Source of the DNA: Deltaproteobacteria bacterium
GTDB lineage: Bacteria > Myxococcota_A > UBA9160 > JAJDAL01
DNA: 64,000 nt
Assembly (NCBI GenBank): GCA_029261875.1
Contig: JAJDAL010000059.1
Span: 1-64,000, forward strand
Direction of reading: 5' to 3'
The position numbers were made by a program, and so were the translations under genes. Under the pieces are notes generated by a model. The model was not told the origin of the DNA. It saw only the letters and a list, made by a program, of their open reading frames with translations, and ran no database searches. Of this stretch, positions 1 to 9,210 are shown in pieces. Each line of letters starts with the position of its first letter. The stretch's first letter is position 1.

Positions 1-46
1 CGGACGCAATGAAGCGACTGGCGCATCCCGCCGCGCATTGCCTGAA

Positions 47-72
47 CTCGCCTGGTTGCGGCGAGCCCTTTT
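47..72 (+). terminator. Possible terminator of a gene left of the window
   Basis: A 6-bp inverted repeat, CTCGCC (47-52) and GGCGAG (60-65), is followed by CCCTTTTC. The stem is short and the T run is only four bases, so this is a weak candidate. No coding sequence can be supported between position 1 and the first gene at 279. Confidence 0.3.
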
Positions 73-130
73 CACATGGGTTGCACCCTGCTAGCGCGCA
101 TCTGCACTTCGCTCGCTGCTCAGAAAGAAC

Positions 131-161
131 TTGCAAACCACTCATCAAAAATCGTTAGAAT
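131..161 (+). promoter_or_regulatory. Candidate sigma70-type promoter
   Basis: TTGCAA (131-136) and TAGAAT (156-161) resemble -35 and -10 boxes, but the 19-bp spacer is longer than the usual 17. The TAGAAT lies in a locally AT-richer stretch about 118 bases upstream of the first gene. This rests on pattern matching only. Confidence 0.3.
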
Positions 162-278
162 AGAGTCATGAATTCTCAAGGGACTCACACCTTGCAGTGA
201 GGATTCAACGCTCGGTTCTGGCGGAAACCGGGTTCATCTGTTCTGAAGCTGTGCTGTATATGCTGGGAGTTGGATCGA

Positions 279-980
279 ATGTTGCGTACACCTTTCCGAT
301 CGATTTGGATTGTCATGGGTCTATTGGTCTGGGTTTCGGCTGCGGACGCAGCGCCCGTGACCACCGGACAAATCATGCAAATCGCCGCCCCGGCCAGCTT
401 GAAGGGCGGGGATGCCACCACCGGGCCCCGCTCGAGCATTGGCATCACGACCTACACCGCACTCTTGATCCGAGAGCAGAACAACATCTTTCTCAGCCGG
501 GATATTCCGGTCAATGTGGTGCTGCCGGGCGTCTACGACTCACGCTCCGACATGCCCAGATTCAACAGCCTCCCGATGATTTCCGCGGGTAGCCATGCGA
601 CGTCGTGGATCATCCACATGGATGCCGCGCCCTCCCCCGCCATCCTCGTCGGGAGCGTGACTTTCGAGCGCGAGATTCTGGGACTCGTGATCCGAAGCGG
701 CGTGGCGGCCGCGTACAAGACGTTCGAAATTTCCGACGCCGAAGTCGGGCTCCCGTCGACCCTCTATCCCTCCGGCCTCGGTCGCGGCATGGAGCTCAAC
801 GAGGGCGACGAGTTCACCCTCTCGGCAGATCGACGCACGGTCAGCTTCCGCTTCCGCGCCCGACACGTGCTCGACGAAATGCGGATCATCACGGCCCCGG
901 AACCGGGCACCTTCGCCCTGCTGGGCGCTGGCCTGGTCGGAATCGTGGCTCTGGGCCGACGCCGGTCTACCTCGCGTTAG
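279..980 (+). CDS. PEP-CTERM sorting domain protein, function unknown
   Basis: Exported protein of 233 residues. The N-terminus is a signal peptide (basic MLRTPFR, then a hydrophobic stretch ending near ADA-A). The last 28 residues form a textbook PEP-CTERM tail: a PEPGTF motif, a hydrophobic helix, then GRRRSTSR. In known systems an exosortase cuts such tails during export to the surface or extracellular matrix. The middle region matches no family I recognise; it looks beta-rich. The ATG at 279 is preferred over an in-frame TTG at 270 because GGGAG (265-269) lies nine bases upstream. It converges with the Dps-like gene, 37 bases apart. Confidence 0.8.
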   Translation: MLRTPFRSIWIVMGLLVWVSAADAAPVTTGQIMQIAAPASLKGGDATTGPRSSIGITTYTALLIREQNNIFLSRDIPVNVVLPGVYDSRSDMPRFNSLPMISAGSHATSWIIHMDAAPSPAILVGSVTFEREILGLVIRSGVAAAYKTFEISDAEVGLPSTLYPSGLGRGMELNEGDEFTLSADRRTVSFRFRARHVLDEMRIITAPEPGTFALLGAGLVGIVALGRRRSTSR

Positions 981-1017
981 AGGAATCGATCACCGGCGTA
1001 GCCGCTACGAAACGCGC

Positions 1018-1458
1018 CTACTCGAGGTGGCTGCGCAGCATCCAGGCGTTCTTCTCGTGGATGTCGATGCGGCGCGTGGCGAGATCGGCGCTGGCGGCGT
1101 CTTTGGCGGACTCGGCGGCTTCTACGACTTTGCGCGCGGCCGCCACGACGGTTCCTTGATCCGCGACCAGGTTGCGAATCATGTCCGTTGCGGCAGGGAC
1201 GTTCCGGTCTTCCTTCACCGACGCCAACTCTTCGAACTGGCTGTAGCTGCCCGGTGCGGGCGCGCCCAGGGTGCGAATTCGCTCCGCGATCTCGTCGACC
1301 GCCAGAGCGAGCTCCGTGTACTCCACTTCGAACAAAGTGTGGAGTGTCGTAAACATCGGACCCGTCACGTTCCAGTGATAGTTGTGGGTCTTGAGATAGA
1401 GCGTGTAACTATCGGCGAGTAGGCGCGATAGCGGTTCGACTACGGGGCTTTGTGCCAT
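1018..1458 (-). CDS. dps: Dps-like ferritin (DNA-binding/iron-storage protein)
   Basis: Cytoplasmic Dps-family mini-ferritin of 146 residues, which oxidises and stores iron and protects DNA from peroxide. The family signature is clear near the N-terminus: H25-N-Y-H28-W-N-V-T-G, then F-T-T-L-H40 and F-E44-V-E-Y-T-E-L. H28, H40 and E44 match the inter-subunit ferroxidase ligands of the family (acidic Asp replaced by Glu). Length is slightly shorter than the E. coli protein and no long basic N-terminal tail is present, so DNA binding is uncertain. The ATG at 1458 follows an AGGAGG seven bases upstream; the open frame extends further upstream but without support. Monocistronic by appearance. Confidence 0.88.
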   Translation of the reverse strand: MAQSPVVEPLSRLLADSYTLYLKTHNYHWNVTGPMFTTLHTLFEVEYTELALAVDEIAERIRTLGAPAPGSYSQFEELASVKEDRNVPAATDMIRNLVADQGTVVAAARKVVEAAESAKDAASADLATRRIDIHEKNAWMLRSHLE

Positions 1459-1544
1459 CCTGAATCCTCCTGAGGTTCCTGGCAGGCCATGATACCGCGA
1501 ACTTCGGAGAAACAACGCGCGCTGTAGACACACCCCGTCTCGAA

Positions 1545-2396
1545 CTAAACCGCGATCAATTCCGCATATTGGTCGAGAATCGGCGCCATCGCGGCCGCGT
1601 CGACGGACGGGGTCGGAAACAGCACGCGCGAAATTCCCGCGTCCGCACAGCGTTGAACGACATCGCGAACCGGTGGGCAAAAATAGATACTGACTTCGAA
1701 CGCGCTCTCGTCGCGTCCGGCCTCACGCAACGTTTCGCGCAAGCGCGGCATCAACGCCACGGGGTCGTCTTCGCCACCGCCCATGAGCGGAACCCAACCG
1801 TCGCCGTAGCGCACCGCGCGGCGAATCGCGCGCAGGCCGGCACCACCCACATGAATGGGCGGGTAGGGTTTTTGCCGCGGCTTGGGCCAGGCGTAGGACG
1901 GGGCGAGTTCCACGTACTTGCCGTGGTATTCCGCTTTCTCTTCCGTCCACAATTGCTTCATCGCTTCGATGGACTCGCGCAGAACGGCGAAGCGCTTGTC
2001 GTGGGGCGTCCCGTGGTGTTCGATTTCGGGACGGTTCCACCCGCCTCCGATTCCAAACAGAAACCGTCCCCCGGAAAGCACATCCAGGGTCGCGACCTGC
2101 TTGGCGGTCTGGATCGGGTCGCGCTGGGGCACGAGGCAAATCCCCGTAGCCAGTTTGAGCCGGGTGGTCGCGGCCGCCGCGAAGGACAGAGCGACGAAGG
2201 GGTCCCCGGCGGAGTAGTACTCCCGCGGCAATCCCGGCTGTCCGGGCTCCGGCGGCCCCGGCGTCGCGGGCGAAACCGGAATGTGGGAATGCTCGGCGAA
2301 CCAAACCGATTCGAAGCCGCGATCCTCGGCGGCTTTGGCGAAGCGGCCGGGATCGATCGAATAGTCCGTGGGAAAGTAGGTGAGTCCGTATTGCAT
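1545..2396 (-). CDS. LLM-class F420-dependent oxidoreductase
   Basis: Luciferase-like TIM-barrel oxidoreductase of 283 residues. Such enzymes use reduced F420 (some use FMNH2) for hydride transfer to varied substrates. Evidence is the overall pattern: FAEHSHIP after the first strand, TTRLKLATGICLVPQRDP, SGGRFLFGIGGGWNRPEIEHHG, and a C-terminal part with PPIHVGGAGLRAIRRAVRYGDGWVP. This arrangement fits the TIGR03619-like subfamily. The start at 2396 is where the first barrel strand (MQYGLTYFPTD) begins; the longer frame upstream is GC-driven. It runs in the same direction as the SDR at 2452-3225, 55 bases behind it. Substrate unknown. Confidence 0.85.
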   Translation of the reverse strand: MQYGLTYFPTDYSIDPGRFAKAAEDRGFESVWFAEHSHIPVSPATPGPPEPGQPGLPREYYSAGDPFVALSFAAAATTRLKLATGICLVPQRDPIQTAKQVATLDVLSGGRFLFGIGGGWNRPEIEHHGTPHDKRFAVLRESIEAMKQLWTEEKAEYHGKYVELAPSYAWPKPRQKPYPPIHVGGAGLRAIRRAVRYGDGWVPLMGGGEDDPVALMPRLRETLREAGRDESAFEVSIYFCPPVRDVVQRCADAGISRVLFPTPSVDAAAMAPILDQYAELIAV

Positions 2397-2451
2397 GGGG
2401 AGAGCATAAACCAGGATGGCGGGCGCGCGAATTCGCGCGTCGCCCGGCCCG

Positions 2452-3225
2452 TCAGCTCGCGGAGTTTCCGAAGTCGAGGGGTAACGCCACGCCGTTGATG
2501 GAACGGGCGGCATCGGAGATCAAGAACACCAGCGACTCCGCCACTTCCTCGGGATGGGTGAACTTCATCACGAGTCCGAAGCGCGCCATCAGGTCCGGAT
2601 CTGCATCCGCTGGCGGAAGCATCTGCCCGATGAGCGGCGTCTTGACGCCGGCGGGACAGACACAGTTCACCCGCAACCCGCGCTTGACGTACTCCACCGC
2701 CAACGCTTTGGTGAGTCCGACCACGCCCCACTTGGAAGCACAATAGGCGGCGCTATAGGCCTGGCCGTTCAGCCCCGCAATCGATGCCACGTTGGCGATC
2801 GCACTGCGGCGCTGTTCCAGCAAGTGGGGCAACGCGGCTTGGCAGACCCAGAACGTTCCGTTCAGATTGACGCCGAGGGTCCGATTCCAGTCTTCCTCGG
2901 AAACGTCCGCGGTGTGGGCCAACTTCCCGGTGCCCGCAATGTTGAGCAGTGCGTGCAATCCGCCGAGTTCCCGGGCGGCGTGGTCCACGGACTCCTTCAC
3001 GGCGTCGCGGTCGGTGACGTTGCAGGGAAGTGCCAGAACCCGCCCGCCTGCATCCTCGACGAGACCGACGGTTTCTTTGAGGGTCGATTCATCGATTTCC
3101 GCGCAGGCGATGGCAGCGCCTTCTTTGGCGGCCAAGAGCGCGGCGGCGCGTCCGATTCCCGAGCCTGCGCCGGTGATGAAAATGTTTCGATCTCGAAGCC
3201 GCAATTGAGGATCCTCCCGTCGCAT
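2452..3225 (-). CDS. Short-chain dehydrogenase/reductase (SDR)
   Basis: NAD(P)-dependent classical SDR of 257 residues. The dinucleotide-binding motif TGAGSGIG is at 18-25, followed by the NIAGTGK version of the NNAG motif and the catalytic Y-C-A-S-K in SAAYCASKWGVVGLT. The C-terminal half has the usual VNCVCPAGVKTPL after the active site. The start at 3225 has GAAGGACGA upstream. It probably shares a transcript with the LLM oxidoreductase downstream. The substrate cannot be read from sequence. Confidence 0.88.
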   Translation of the reverse strand: MRREDPQLRLRDRNIFITGAGSGIGRAAALLAAKEGAAIACAEIDESTLKETVGLVEDAGGRVLALPCNVTDRDAVKESVDHAARELGGLHALLNIAGTGKLAHTADVSEEDWNRTLGVNLNGTFWVCQAALPHLLEQRRSAIANVASIAGLNGQAYSAAYCASKWGVVGLTKALAVEYVKRGLRVNCVCPAGVKTPLIGQMLPPADADPDLMARFGLVMKFTHPEEVAESLVFLISDAARSINGVALPLDFGNSAS

Positions 3226-3460
3226 TCGTCCTTCGCTGGCCGAGCCTAGAAGCCCGGCTCCGGATTCACAAGAGCCCCGGCGAATCCCTTTCCCGAGCAT
3301 CCTGCGGCCCCTTTGCGCGACCCTTGCGCACCCCCTGCCGCTGTCTCGCGGCGGGCCTGACGCTATCCTCCGGAACGCCACCGGACCCGCACTCTTGTGC
3401 ACTCACTCATGAATCACTCGGTTTTCTGCTGAAGCCGTCAAACGGTGCTGGAGATGTTGA

Positions 3461-4684
3461 ATGCTGCGTTGGATTGCTGGACTCGCTGTGTTTGTTTTGT
3501 GCGGTTTTTCGATCCCCGCGGCGGCGTTCGAGCTGAGCGAATGCTCGGAGACCGCGATCCCTTCTCGGTTTCCCGCCGCGCCGCCTTGCCCCGCGAACGC
3601 GCTCACCACGCTGGTTTCCAACGCGGCTCAGTTCGATCACTGGCAAGCGAACCCCACGACCCACCTGGACCTCAAACGCGATGTCGTCGTAGCGCCGGGA
3701 ACCGTCGTCGCCACCCAGTGCGACATCCGCGTACGCGCGGGCGCGGGCCTGCGCGCGGAGGGCGACCTCTCCATCGCCGCACGTTCCCTCGAGCTGCGTG
3801 GCGACCTCGACGTGGGCGAAGCCGACTTGGTCCTCTACGCAACGGGACTGCTGCGCACCGCCCGCAGCAGCCAGATCCGCTCCGGGGGAATCGGCGCACT
3901 TGCGCCTCGCATGATCCTCGACGGGAACACCCGCACGGATGACAGCGACGCCTGCTACCTCGGTGGCGCCCTGCGCTGGGTCCGACACGCCTCCAACTCG
4001 GTCGAGGGGAACCTCCAGGTCCAAGCTCGATCCATCGACGTCGCGGGCGACTTCGATGTAGATCGAGATGCCCGGCTGTTGGGCGCCCGAGCGATTCACC
4101 TCCGCGGTCCGTCGAGCCTCGACAGCGGACAGACGACGTTCCTCGAAGCGCCGAAGCTCCGGATATCGGGCAATGTGAGTGGATCCGACGTGGAGATCTA
4201 CGCGGAAGACGCTTTCGTGACGCAGAGCGCGGTCTTGAACGCTGCGGGAAATCTGAACTTCAACGACATCGCCCGCTTCGAGATGAACGGTCGTCTCGAC
4301 GCCGGCGGTGCCGTGCAATTGATCGGCGGCGACCTACGGCTTCGCGGTCCCAGCAACGTGAAGGCCGAGGACCTGGTTTTCATTTCCGCTTCGGGCTTCC
4401 TGGATCTGCGCGGAACCATCGAAGACGGCGACGAGGTCGAGATCGAAGCCTCTGGGATGGAAACGGCACCCAAGGCGGCAATCGTTTCGAATTTCGGCGT
4501 ATCGATCTCGGTCTTGCGCCATTTCACCCACCGGGGTCGGATCGATCGCAATGTGGAAGTCGATATTCAGACGGATACCTACCGCTTGACGGGCCACCAC
4601 GTCCTGAACGGAAGCGATTGCGTGATCTCGGGAGTGCCCGCAGCCAATTCCCAGCCGGCGACGGGCTGCAGCGAGCAGCCGTAG
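3461..4684 (+). CDS. Secreted beta-solenoid-like protein, function unknown
   Basis: Exported protein of 407 residues with a clear signal peptide (MLRWIAGLAVFVLCGFSIPAAAF). The body is a long run of short beta-strand patterns in which hydrophobic and polar residues alternate (for example LRAEGDLSIAARSLELRGDLDVGEADLVLYA and repeats of IDVAGDFDVD, LRISGNVSGSDVEIYA). This resembles a right-handed beta-helix or filamentous-haemagglutinin-like fold, but I do not recognise a named family. No PEP-CTERM or membrane anchor is seen. A pair of cysteines near the N-terminus and a pair at the C-terminus may form disulfides. GGAG at 3450-3453 supports the ATG. Confidence 0.7.
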   Translation: MLRWIAGLAVFVLCGFSIPAAAFELSECSETAIPSRFPAAPPCPANALTTLVSNAAQFDHWQANPTTHLDLKRDVVVAPGTVVATQCDIRVRAGAGLRAEGDLSIAARSLELRGDLDVGEADLVLYATGLLRTARSSQIRSGGIGALAPRMILDGNTRTDDSDACYLGGALRWVRHASNSVEGNLQVQARSIDVAGDFDVDRDARLLGARAIHLRGPSSLDSGQTTFLEAPKLRISGNVSGSDVEIYAEDAFVTQSAVLNAAGNLNFNDIARFEMNGRLDAGGAVQLIGGDLRLRGPSNVKAEDLVFISASGFLDLRGTIEDGDEVEIEASGMETAPKAAIVSNFGVSISVLRHFTHRGRIDRNVEVDIQTDTYRLTGHHVLNGSDCVISGVPAANSQPATGCSEQP

Positions 4685-4739
4685 GCCGCGCGCGCCTCAC
4701 GCGGTACGCTCTCCTTCACAACACCTGGAGGGCGGCAGG

Positions 4740-5606
4740 ATGGGAATCCCGGATCTCAGCGGAAAAGTTTGCATGATCACCGGTGCCACCAGCGGTATCG
4801 GCAAGGCCGCCGCCCTTGCGCTGGCCCCCATGGGGCCCGAACTCGTCCTGGTGGCGCGCGACCGCGAACGCGGCGAAGACACCGTGGATGAAGTCATGCG
4901 GGCCAGTGGGAACGAGCAAATCGACTTGATGCTCGCGGACCTCTCCTCCCAACAACAGATTCGACAACTCGCCAAAGACTTCCTGGCCAGTGACCGCCCG
5001 TTGCACGTGCTGTTCAACAATGCCGGCGCCCTATTGCGCAGTTTCCAAGAAACCGAGGACGGCATCGAGACGACCTTTGCGGTGAATCATCTCGCCTACT
5101 TCCTCCTGACCGAGCTCTTGTTGGATCGGCTGAAGGCCAGCGCCCCCGCGCGCATCGTCAGCACCGCGTCGGACGCCTACACGGCCGCGGGCGGTCGCCT
5201 CGATTTCGACGATCTCGAAAGTCGAAAACGCTATTGGCTGATGAAGGCCTACGGAAAATCGAAGCTCGAGAACATTCTGTTTACGCGGGAACTCGCCAAA
5301 CGCCTCGAGGGGAGCGGTGTCACGGCCAATTGCTTTCATCCGGGATTCGTTGGAAGCAACTTCGCAGCCAACAATGGCTCCGTCGCAAAGCTCGCCATGC
5401 GCTTTCTCGGCTTGTTCAATCGCTCCGTGGAGAAGGGAGCCGAGACCGGCATCTACCTCTGCTCTTCGCCGGAGGTCGAGAACACCAGTGGCCTGTGCTT
5501 CTTCGACGGGAAGGAAATGCCCCTCAAGGATTTCGCCAAGAACGACGAGGACGCACGCCGCCTGTGGGACATCAGCGAGCAGATGACGGGGCTCGTCGCC
5601 TCCTAG
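4740..5606 (+). CDS. SDR of the retinol dehydrogenase-like type
   Basis: NAD(P)-dependent SDR of 288 residues with a TGATSGIG cofactor loop at 14-21, LFNNAG, and the catalytic YGKSK in MKAYGKSKLENILFTREL. The DDLE insertion before the active-site Tyr and the HPGFVGSNF stretch after it are typical of the retinol-dehydrogenase/WW-domain-oxidoreductase-like group. GGAGGGCGGCAGG precedes the ATG. Its stop codon overlaps, by four bases (CTAG), the stop of the convergent di-heme propeller gene. Substrate unknown. Confidence 0.87.
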   Translation: MGIPDLSGKVCMITGATSGIGKAAALALAPMGPELVLVARDRERGEDTVDEVMRASGNEQIDLMLADLSSQQQIRQLAKDFLASDRPLHVLFNNAGALLRSFQETEDGIETTFAVNHLAYFLLTELLLDRLKASAPARIVSTASDAYTAAGGRLDFDDLESRKRYWLMKAYGKSKLENILFTRELAKRLEGSGVTANCFHPGFVGSNFAANNGSVAKLAMRFLGLFNRSVEKGAETGIYLCSSPEVENTSGLCFFDGKEMPLKDFAKNDEDARRLWDISEQMTGLVAS

Positions 5607-8600
5607 GCGATTCCCCGACGCCGTAGCAGCATCGCACCGGCCCCCGCGAAGAGCAGCGCCAGAAGCGGAACGCCCCAGAACGGAACCAACGGCACCTGGA
5701 ATCCCGGCACCGAGAACGGATCGTTGGGGTCCGAGCCCGCGGCCACCTCGACACCGTCGTCGAAACCGTCGCCGTCGGTGTCGGCGTTCGCGGGACTGGA
5801 ACCGGTATTCGTGGGCGACACGAAGGTTCCCGTATCCGTCTCGTGGCCATCGAGCAAAGTGTCGAGGTCGCGATCGATGCCCAGGCGCTGCCCGGATCCC
5901 GGCGGTACGCAGGTGTAGGTCAGCGGACCTTCGCTGCTCGCCAAGGCGCGCAGCGGCGCATCGGCAATCAGATTATTGAGGTCGTCGCGGAATAGACCGC
6001 CGGATTCCCGCACCCAACCGCGCGGAACGCCTCCCACGGTACCCTTCACGATGAGGTCGCACTCGGTGACCGTCCCCCCCAACACGACGGACACGAATGC
6101 GGTGCCCGCGCGCGCGATCATCGTGTCGATGCGGCCCCCGACGGCGGCGCTGTTGGTCGCGGACAGGGTCACCTGCTGGCCCACGATCGGCGCCAGATCG
6201 GTCGGGAACGCCAGCATGAATTGCTCCATCTGGCGCCGCTTCACATCACCGCCACTGGGACCGTCGAAGCCAACACCGCCGGAGTTGTTGAATACCGTCG
6301 CGTTGAAGAAGCGGAACAAGGTGTCGATCGCACCGTCGTGCAGGAATCCATAACCGCGAATCTGATCGCCCAGATGCGCGTTGTTGCCCGATTGAATGAA
6401 GGGCGTGTTCGGCATCCCGAACATGCCAATCTTCTGGTAGGCGTTGCGGAGGTGGGGAATCTTCACGATCTGGGTTTCGTTCTCGAAGCTCGCGCGCTCT
6501 CCGCTCCCGAAGAATCCCTGACTCGCGTCGAGGACATGGCAACCGTTGCAGGTGAAACCCAGGTTCGGGAGATTGACACCGTCGGATTTTCGCGTGCCGA
6601 GATAGAAATCCGACCCACCCTGCTGATCGACGGTGAGCGAATTATCCAGGTTCGCCACGGGATTCGGCGGCAGCAGAATCTGCAACGCGAAATCCGTGAA
6701 CTTCTGCATGTCCCCGGAACTGATGGGAGTAGCGCGGCCCACGAGCCCCTCGAACGCCACGATGAAGTTGTTGAAGGAAAGCTCCTCGTCCGTGGCGCTC
6801 ACGCCAAAGAATCCATTGGCGCGGTCGCCGCGCCAATGCATGGCCCCACTCGTCACCATTCCGCGCAGGGTCTGGGTCGTCATGGGACCCTTCATGGGAT
6901 GGAATTCCGCGATGCCGGCGCCGCCGTTCACCTCCGAGCCGGCCCCGATCGCGAGGTTGATGGGAATCGGGTTGCTCGTGACTTCGTCGTCAGGGTTGCC
7001 GAGATCCCAAGCCAGGTGGTCCATGTCGCCGAAGATGTGGCAGCTCGAGCACGAGGCCTCGCCGTTGGCCGATGTCTCGAAGGCGTCGTAGAGGAACGGA
7101 CGCCCTTCGACGACCGAATCGGGCTCCGGATTGTGGAGCGACAGGTGCGCCTCTTCGAGCCCCGTCGTCGTGCTCAGGACGGAGACCGAGTTGTCGAAGC
7201 GGGTCAGCACGTAGAGGCGGTTGTTCGTCTCATCCAAGACGAGACCGCTGGGGCCACCCCCGCTGACGGAAAGGTAGTTGGCGCTCTCGGTGGTGGGGTC
7301 GAAGGTATTGTTCTCGAGTGTGTTGGTGCTGAAGACGCCGACCTGGGCCGACCCGAACGCCGTGACGTAGAGCGTCTGCCCCAACGAATCGATCGCCATT
7401 CCCAACGGCGTGGCCAAACTGTGATCGCGCGCCGAGGCATCGAAGCCCACGTCGTTCGCCAGCGTGTTGTAATCGATGTGCTTGTTGAGGTGGCGCACGT
7501 TGACCGCGGAACCCGTCGTGCCCGGCACATCGATCACCGTGACCCGCGATTCCGCGAGGTGCCCCTGCACCGTGCTCCCCGCAAAGGTACCGGGTCCCTC
7601 GAATCGGACTTCGTTGATCGATTCCGTGTTCGAGACGTAGAGCTTGCCGGAAACGGGATTCTCGATCATGTTGAAGAGCGTGGTCCCGACGCCCGTGTGG
7701 ACCGCGGTTTCGTTCAACGTGTCGGCGTCGATGGCAAAGACATCTTCATCCGGAAGATCGAAGCGCACGCCGTTGTTCCAATTGCGCCCGAGTTCATCTT
7801 CCCATTTTCCGGTCGCGTTGTTGAACTTGACGATGAGTCCGACTTCCGGCGCGTCCACCCCGTCGTGGTCCGTGGCGGGGCCCGGATTTCCGCCCGGTAG
7901 GTTTCCACCCGCCAATCCGCCCGGCGACGTGATGCCGTCACCCGAACACGCGGACAGGCCAAAGCCGTTGCAAACGACCTCCTCGCCGACCACGGTCGTT
8001 TGGTTCCCGGAGTTGAAGACCGCCGCGTAGACGGTGTCGCCTCCGTCACCCACCGCCAACGCGCGCGGGGTGTCTCCAAACAGCTCGATGATCTTGAGGG
8101 GCGTTCCGCCGATGGTGGTTCCCAGGCTGGTGGCGTCGAATACCCAGACATCCGCGCGACCGATGCCCTCGTCGAGAAATTCCGGATCTCCAGCGCCCGC
8201 GACCGCGCTAATGGAAGAGTGGGTGCGGTGCTGACCGCGGTGGGCAGTGGTGATGAAGGCGCGGTTGCCACCGGTTCCGGCGAATACAATGTCGCGCGGC
8301 TCATCGCCGGTGAGAAGCGTACGGATCACCTGCGGTGTCCCGGACAAGTCCACGATGCTGATGGAGTCCGATAGGTGATTCACCACCCAGACTTCGGTGT
8401 TGGTGCGCGCGGCGACCGAGACGGGTTCCATCCCGACCGGAACCGAGCCCGTGTGGAGCAGTCCGCCGGCGCCAACGGAGAAGATCTCCAACCGGTTATC
8501 GGGCGTATTGACCGCGAAAAGGCTGTTTCCATCCGGGGAAAGCGCGATAGGCCGGACTTGGCCACTTTCGAAGGTGACGAATGAGGTCTGTGCCGTAGAC

Positions 8601-8665
8601 ACCCCAGTCCACAGGGAAATCAGGAATACCGCACCCAGAACTTTCGCCGCAGAGCACCACCGCAT
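5603..8665 (-). CDS. Exported di-heme beta-propeller protein (MauG/cytochrome peroxidase-like) with C-terminal anchor
   Basis: Protein of 1020 residues, exported by a signal peptide (hydrophobic run ending VSTAQ). Residues about 30-520 contain YVTN/NHL-type beta-propeller repeats (IALSPDGNSLFAVNTPDN, GMAIDSLGQTLYVTAFGS, GLVLDETNNRLYVLTRFDN). Two heme c attachment sites follow: CSSCH at 539-543 and CNGCH at 706-710, spaced as in MauG and di-heme cytochrome c peroxidases. Near the end is a calcium-binding DTDGDGFDDG type repeat, and the final 28 residues (VPFWGVP, hydrophobic helix, LRRRGIA) look like an IPTL/PEP-CTERM-like sorting tail. The start at 8665 is chosen because GGAGG sits five bases upstream. 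Likely a periplasmic or surface redox enzyme; substrate unknown. Confidence 0.82.
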   Translation of the reverse strand: MRWCSAAKVLGAVFLISLWTGVSTAQTSFVTFESGQVRPIALSPDGNSLFAVNTPDNRLEIFSVGAGGLLHTGSVPVGMEPVSVAARTNTEVWVVNHLSDSISIVDLSGTPQVIRTLLTGDEPRDIVFAGTGGNRAFITTAHRGQHRTHSSISAVAGAGDPEFLDEGIGRADVWVFDATSLGTTIGGTPLKIIELFGDTPRALAVGDGGDTVYAAVFNSGNQTTVVGEEVVCNGFGLSACSGDGITSPGGLAGGNLPGGNPGPATDHDGVDAPEVGLIVKFNNATGKWEDELGRNWNNGVRFDLPDEDVFAIDADTLNETAVHTGVGTTLFNMIENPVSGKLYVSNTESINEVRFEGPGTFAGSTVQGHLAESRVTVIDVPGTTGSAVNVRHLNKHIDYNTLANDVGFDASARDHSLATPLGMAIDSLGQTLYVTAFGSAQVGVFSTNTLENNTFDPTTESANYLSVSGGGPSGLVLDETNNRLYVLTRFDNSVSVLSTTTGLEEAHLSLHNPEPDSVVEGRPFLYDAFETSANGEASCSSCHIFGDMDHLAWDLGNPDDEVTSNPIPINLAIGAGSEVNGGAGIAEFHPMKGPMTTQTLRGMVTSGAMHWRGDRANGFFGVSATDEELSFNNFIVAFEGLVGRATPISSGDMQKFTDFALQILLPPNPVANLDNSLTVDQQGGSDFYLGTRKSDGVNLPNLGFTCNGCHVLDASQGFFGSGERASFENETQIVKIPHLRNAYQKIGMFGMPNTPFIQSGNNAHLGDQIRGYGFLHDGAIDTLFRFFNATVFNNSGGVGFDGPSGGDVKRRQMEQFMLAFPTDLAPIVGQQVTLSATNSAAVGGRIDTMIARAGTAFVSVVLGGTVTECDLIVKGTVGGVPRGWVRESGGLFRDDLNNLIADAPLRALASSEGPLTYTCVPPGSGQRLGIDRDLDTLLDGHETDTGTFVSPTNTGSSPANADTDGDGFDDGVEVAAGSDPNDPFSVPGFQVPLVPFWGVPLLALLFAGAGAMLLRRRGIA

Positions 8666-8802
8666 GAGCACCTCCATCCCGTCTAATGAGGGACGCCCAT
8701 TATGACGGCTGGTAACTTCCGCGAGAAGCGCCTTTTTCAACTGTTTCGAACCCGTTGTGCGGCCTTGGGCTGCCTCCTAGGCTTCGCGGCCAGGAGGACC
8801 CA

Positions 8803-9168
8803 ATGAGCGAAAGACGGGACCGGGGCGCAAAGATGATGACCGAGGTCTATGGGGGCGATGTCGCGGTGCCGCCCGAGGGTGCCAGCCCGTTCGCGGATAT
8901 CATGCTCGAACAACTCTTCGCCGAGGTGTGGACCCGCGAGGCCCTACCGGTTCGGGACCGGCGCCTGCTCATCATGGGCGTGATCGCGGCGCACGGAGAA
9001 GCGACGACGTGGCAGATCCAGGTGCGCGCCGCCATCAAGAACGGAGAGCTGACGCCGGAGCAAGTCCGCGAAGCGCTGATTCACCTGGCCCAATACGCGG
9101 GCTACCCGCGGGCGGCCGGATTGATCGGCCCAACGGAAAAAGTGCTGGCCGAATTCAAGGACGCCTAA
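8803..9168 (+). CDS. Carboxymuconolactone decarboxylase (CMD) family protein
   Basis: Small helical protein of 121 residues in the CMD/AhpD-like superfamily. Family features include RDRRLLIMGVIAAHGEATTWQIQVRAAIKNGELTPEQVREALIHLAQYAGYPRAA, where the AQYAGYPRA segment is the usual signature. The AhpD-type CxxC redox pair is absent, so a peroxidase-reductase role is unlikely and a decarboxylase-like or other role is possible. An AGGAGG lies seven bases before the ATG at 8803. It is convergent with the SDR that follows. Confidence 0.85.
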   Translation: MSERRDRGAKMMTEVYGGDVAVPPEGASPFADIMLEQLFAEVWTREALPVRDRRLLIMGVIAAHGEATTWQIQVRAAIKNGELTPEQVREALIHLAQYAGYPRAAGLIGPTEKVLAEFKDA

Positions 9169-9210
9169 CAACGACGAATCGCTTCGCTTCGTCGAAGCTA
9201 TGCGCTTCGC

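Noticed and set aside
6221..7900. Long open frame antisense to the di-heme propeller gene
   Set aside because: Same explanation; the leftward frame carries heme motifs and a signal peptide.
9171..9209. Two small hairpins between the CMD and SDR genes
   Set aside because: Stems of about six bp and no T tract on either strand; too weak to call a terminator.
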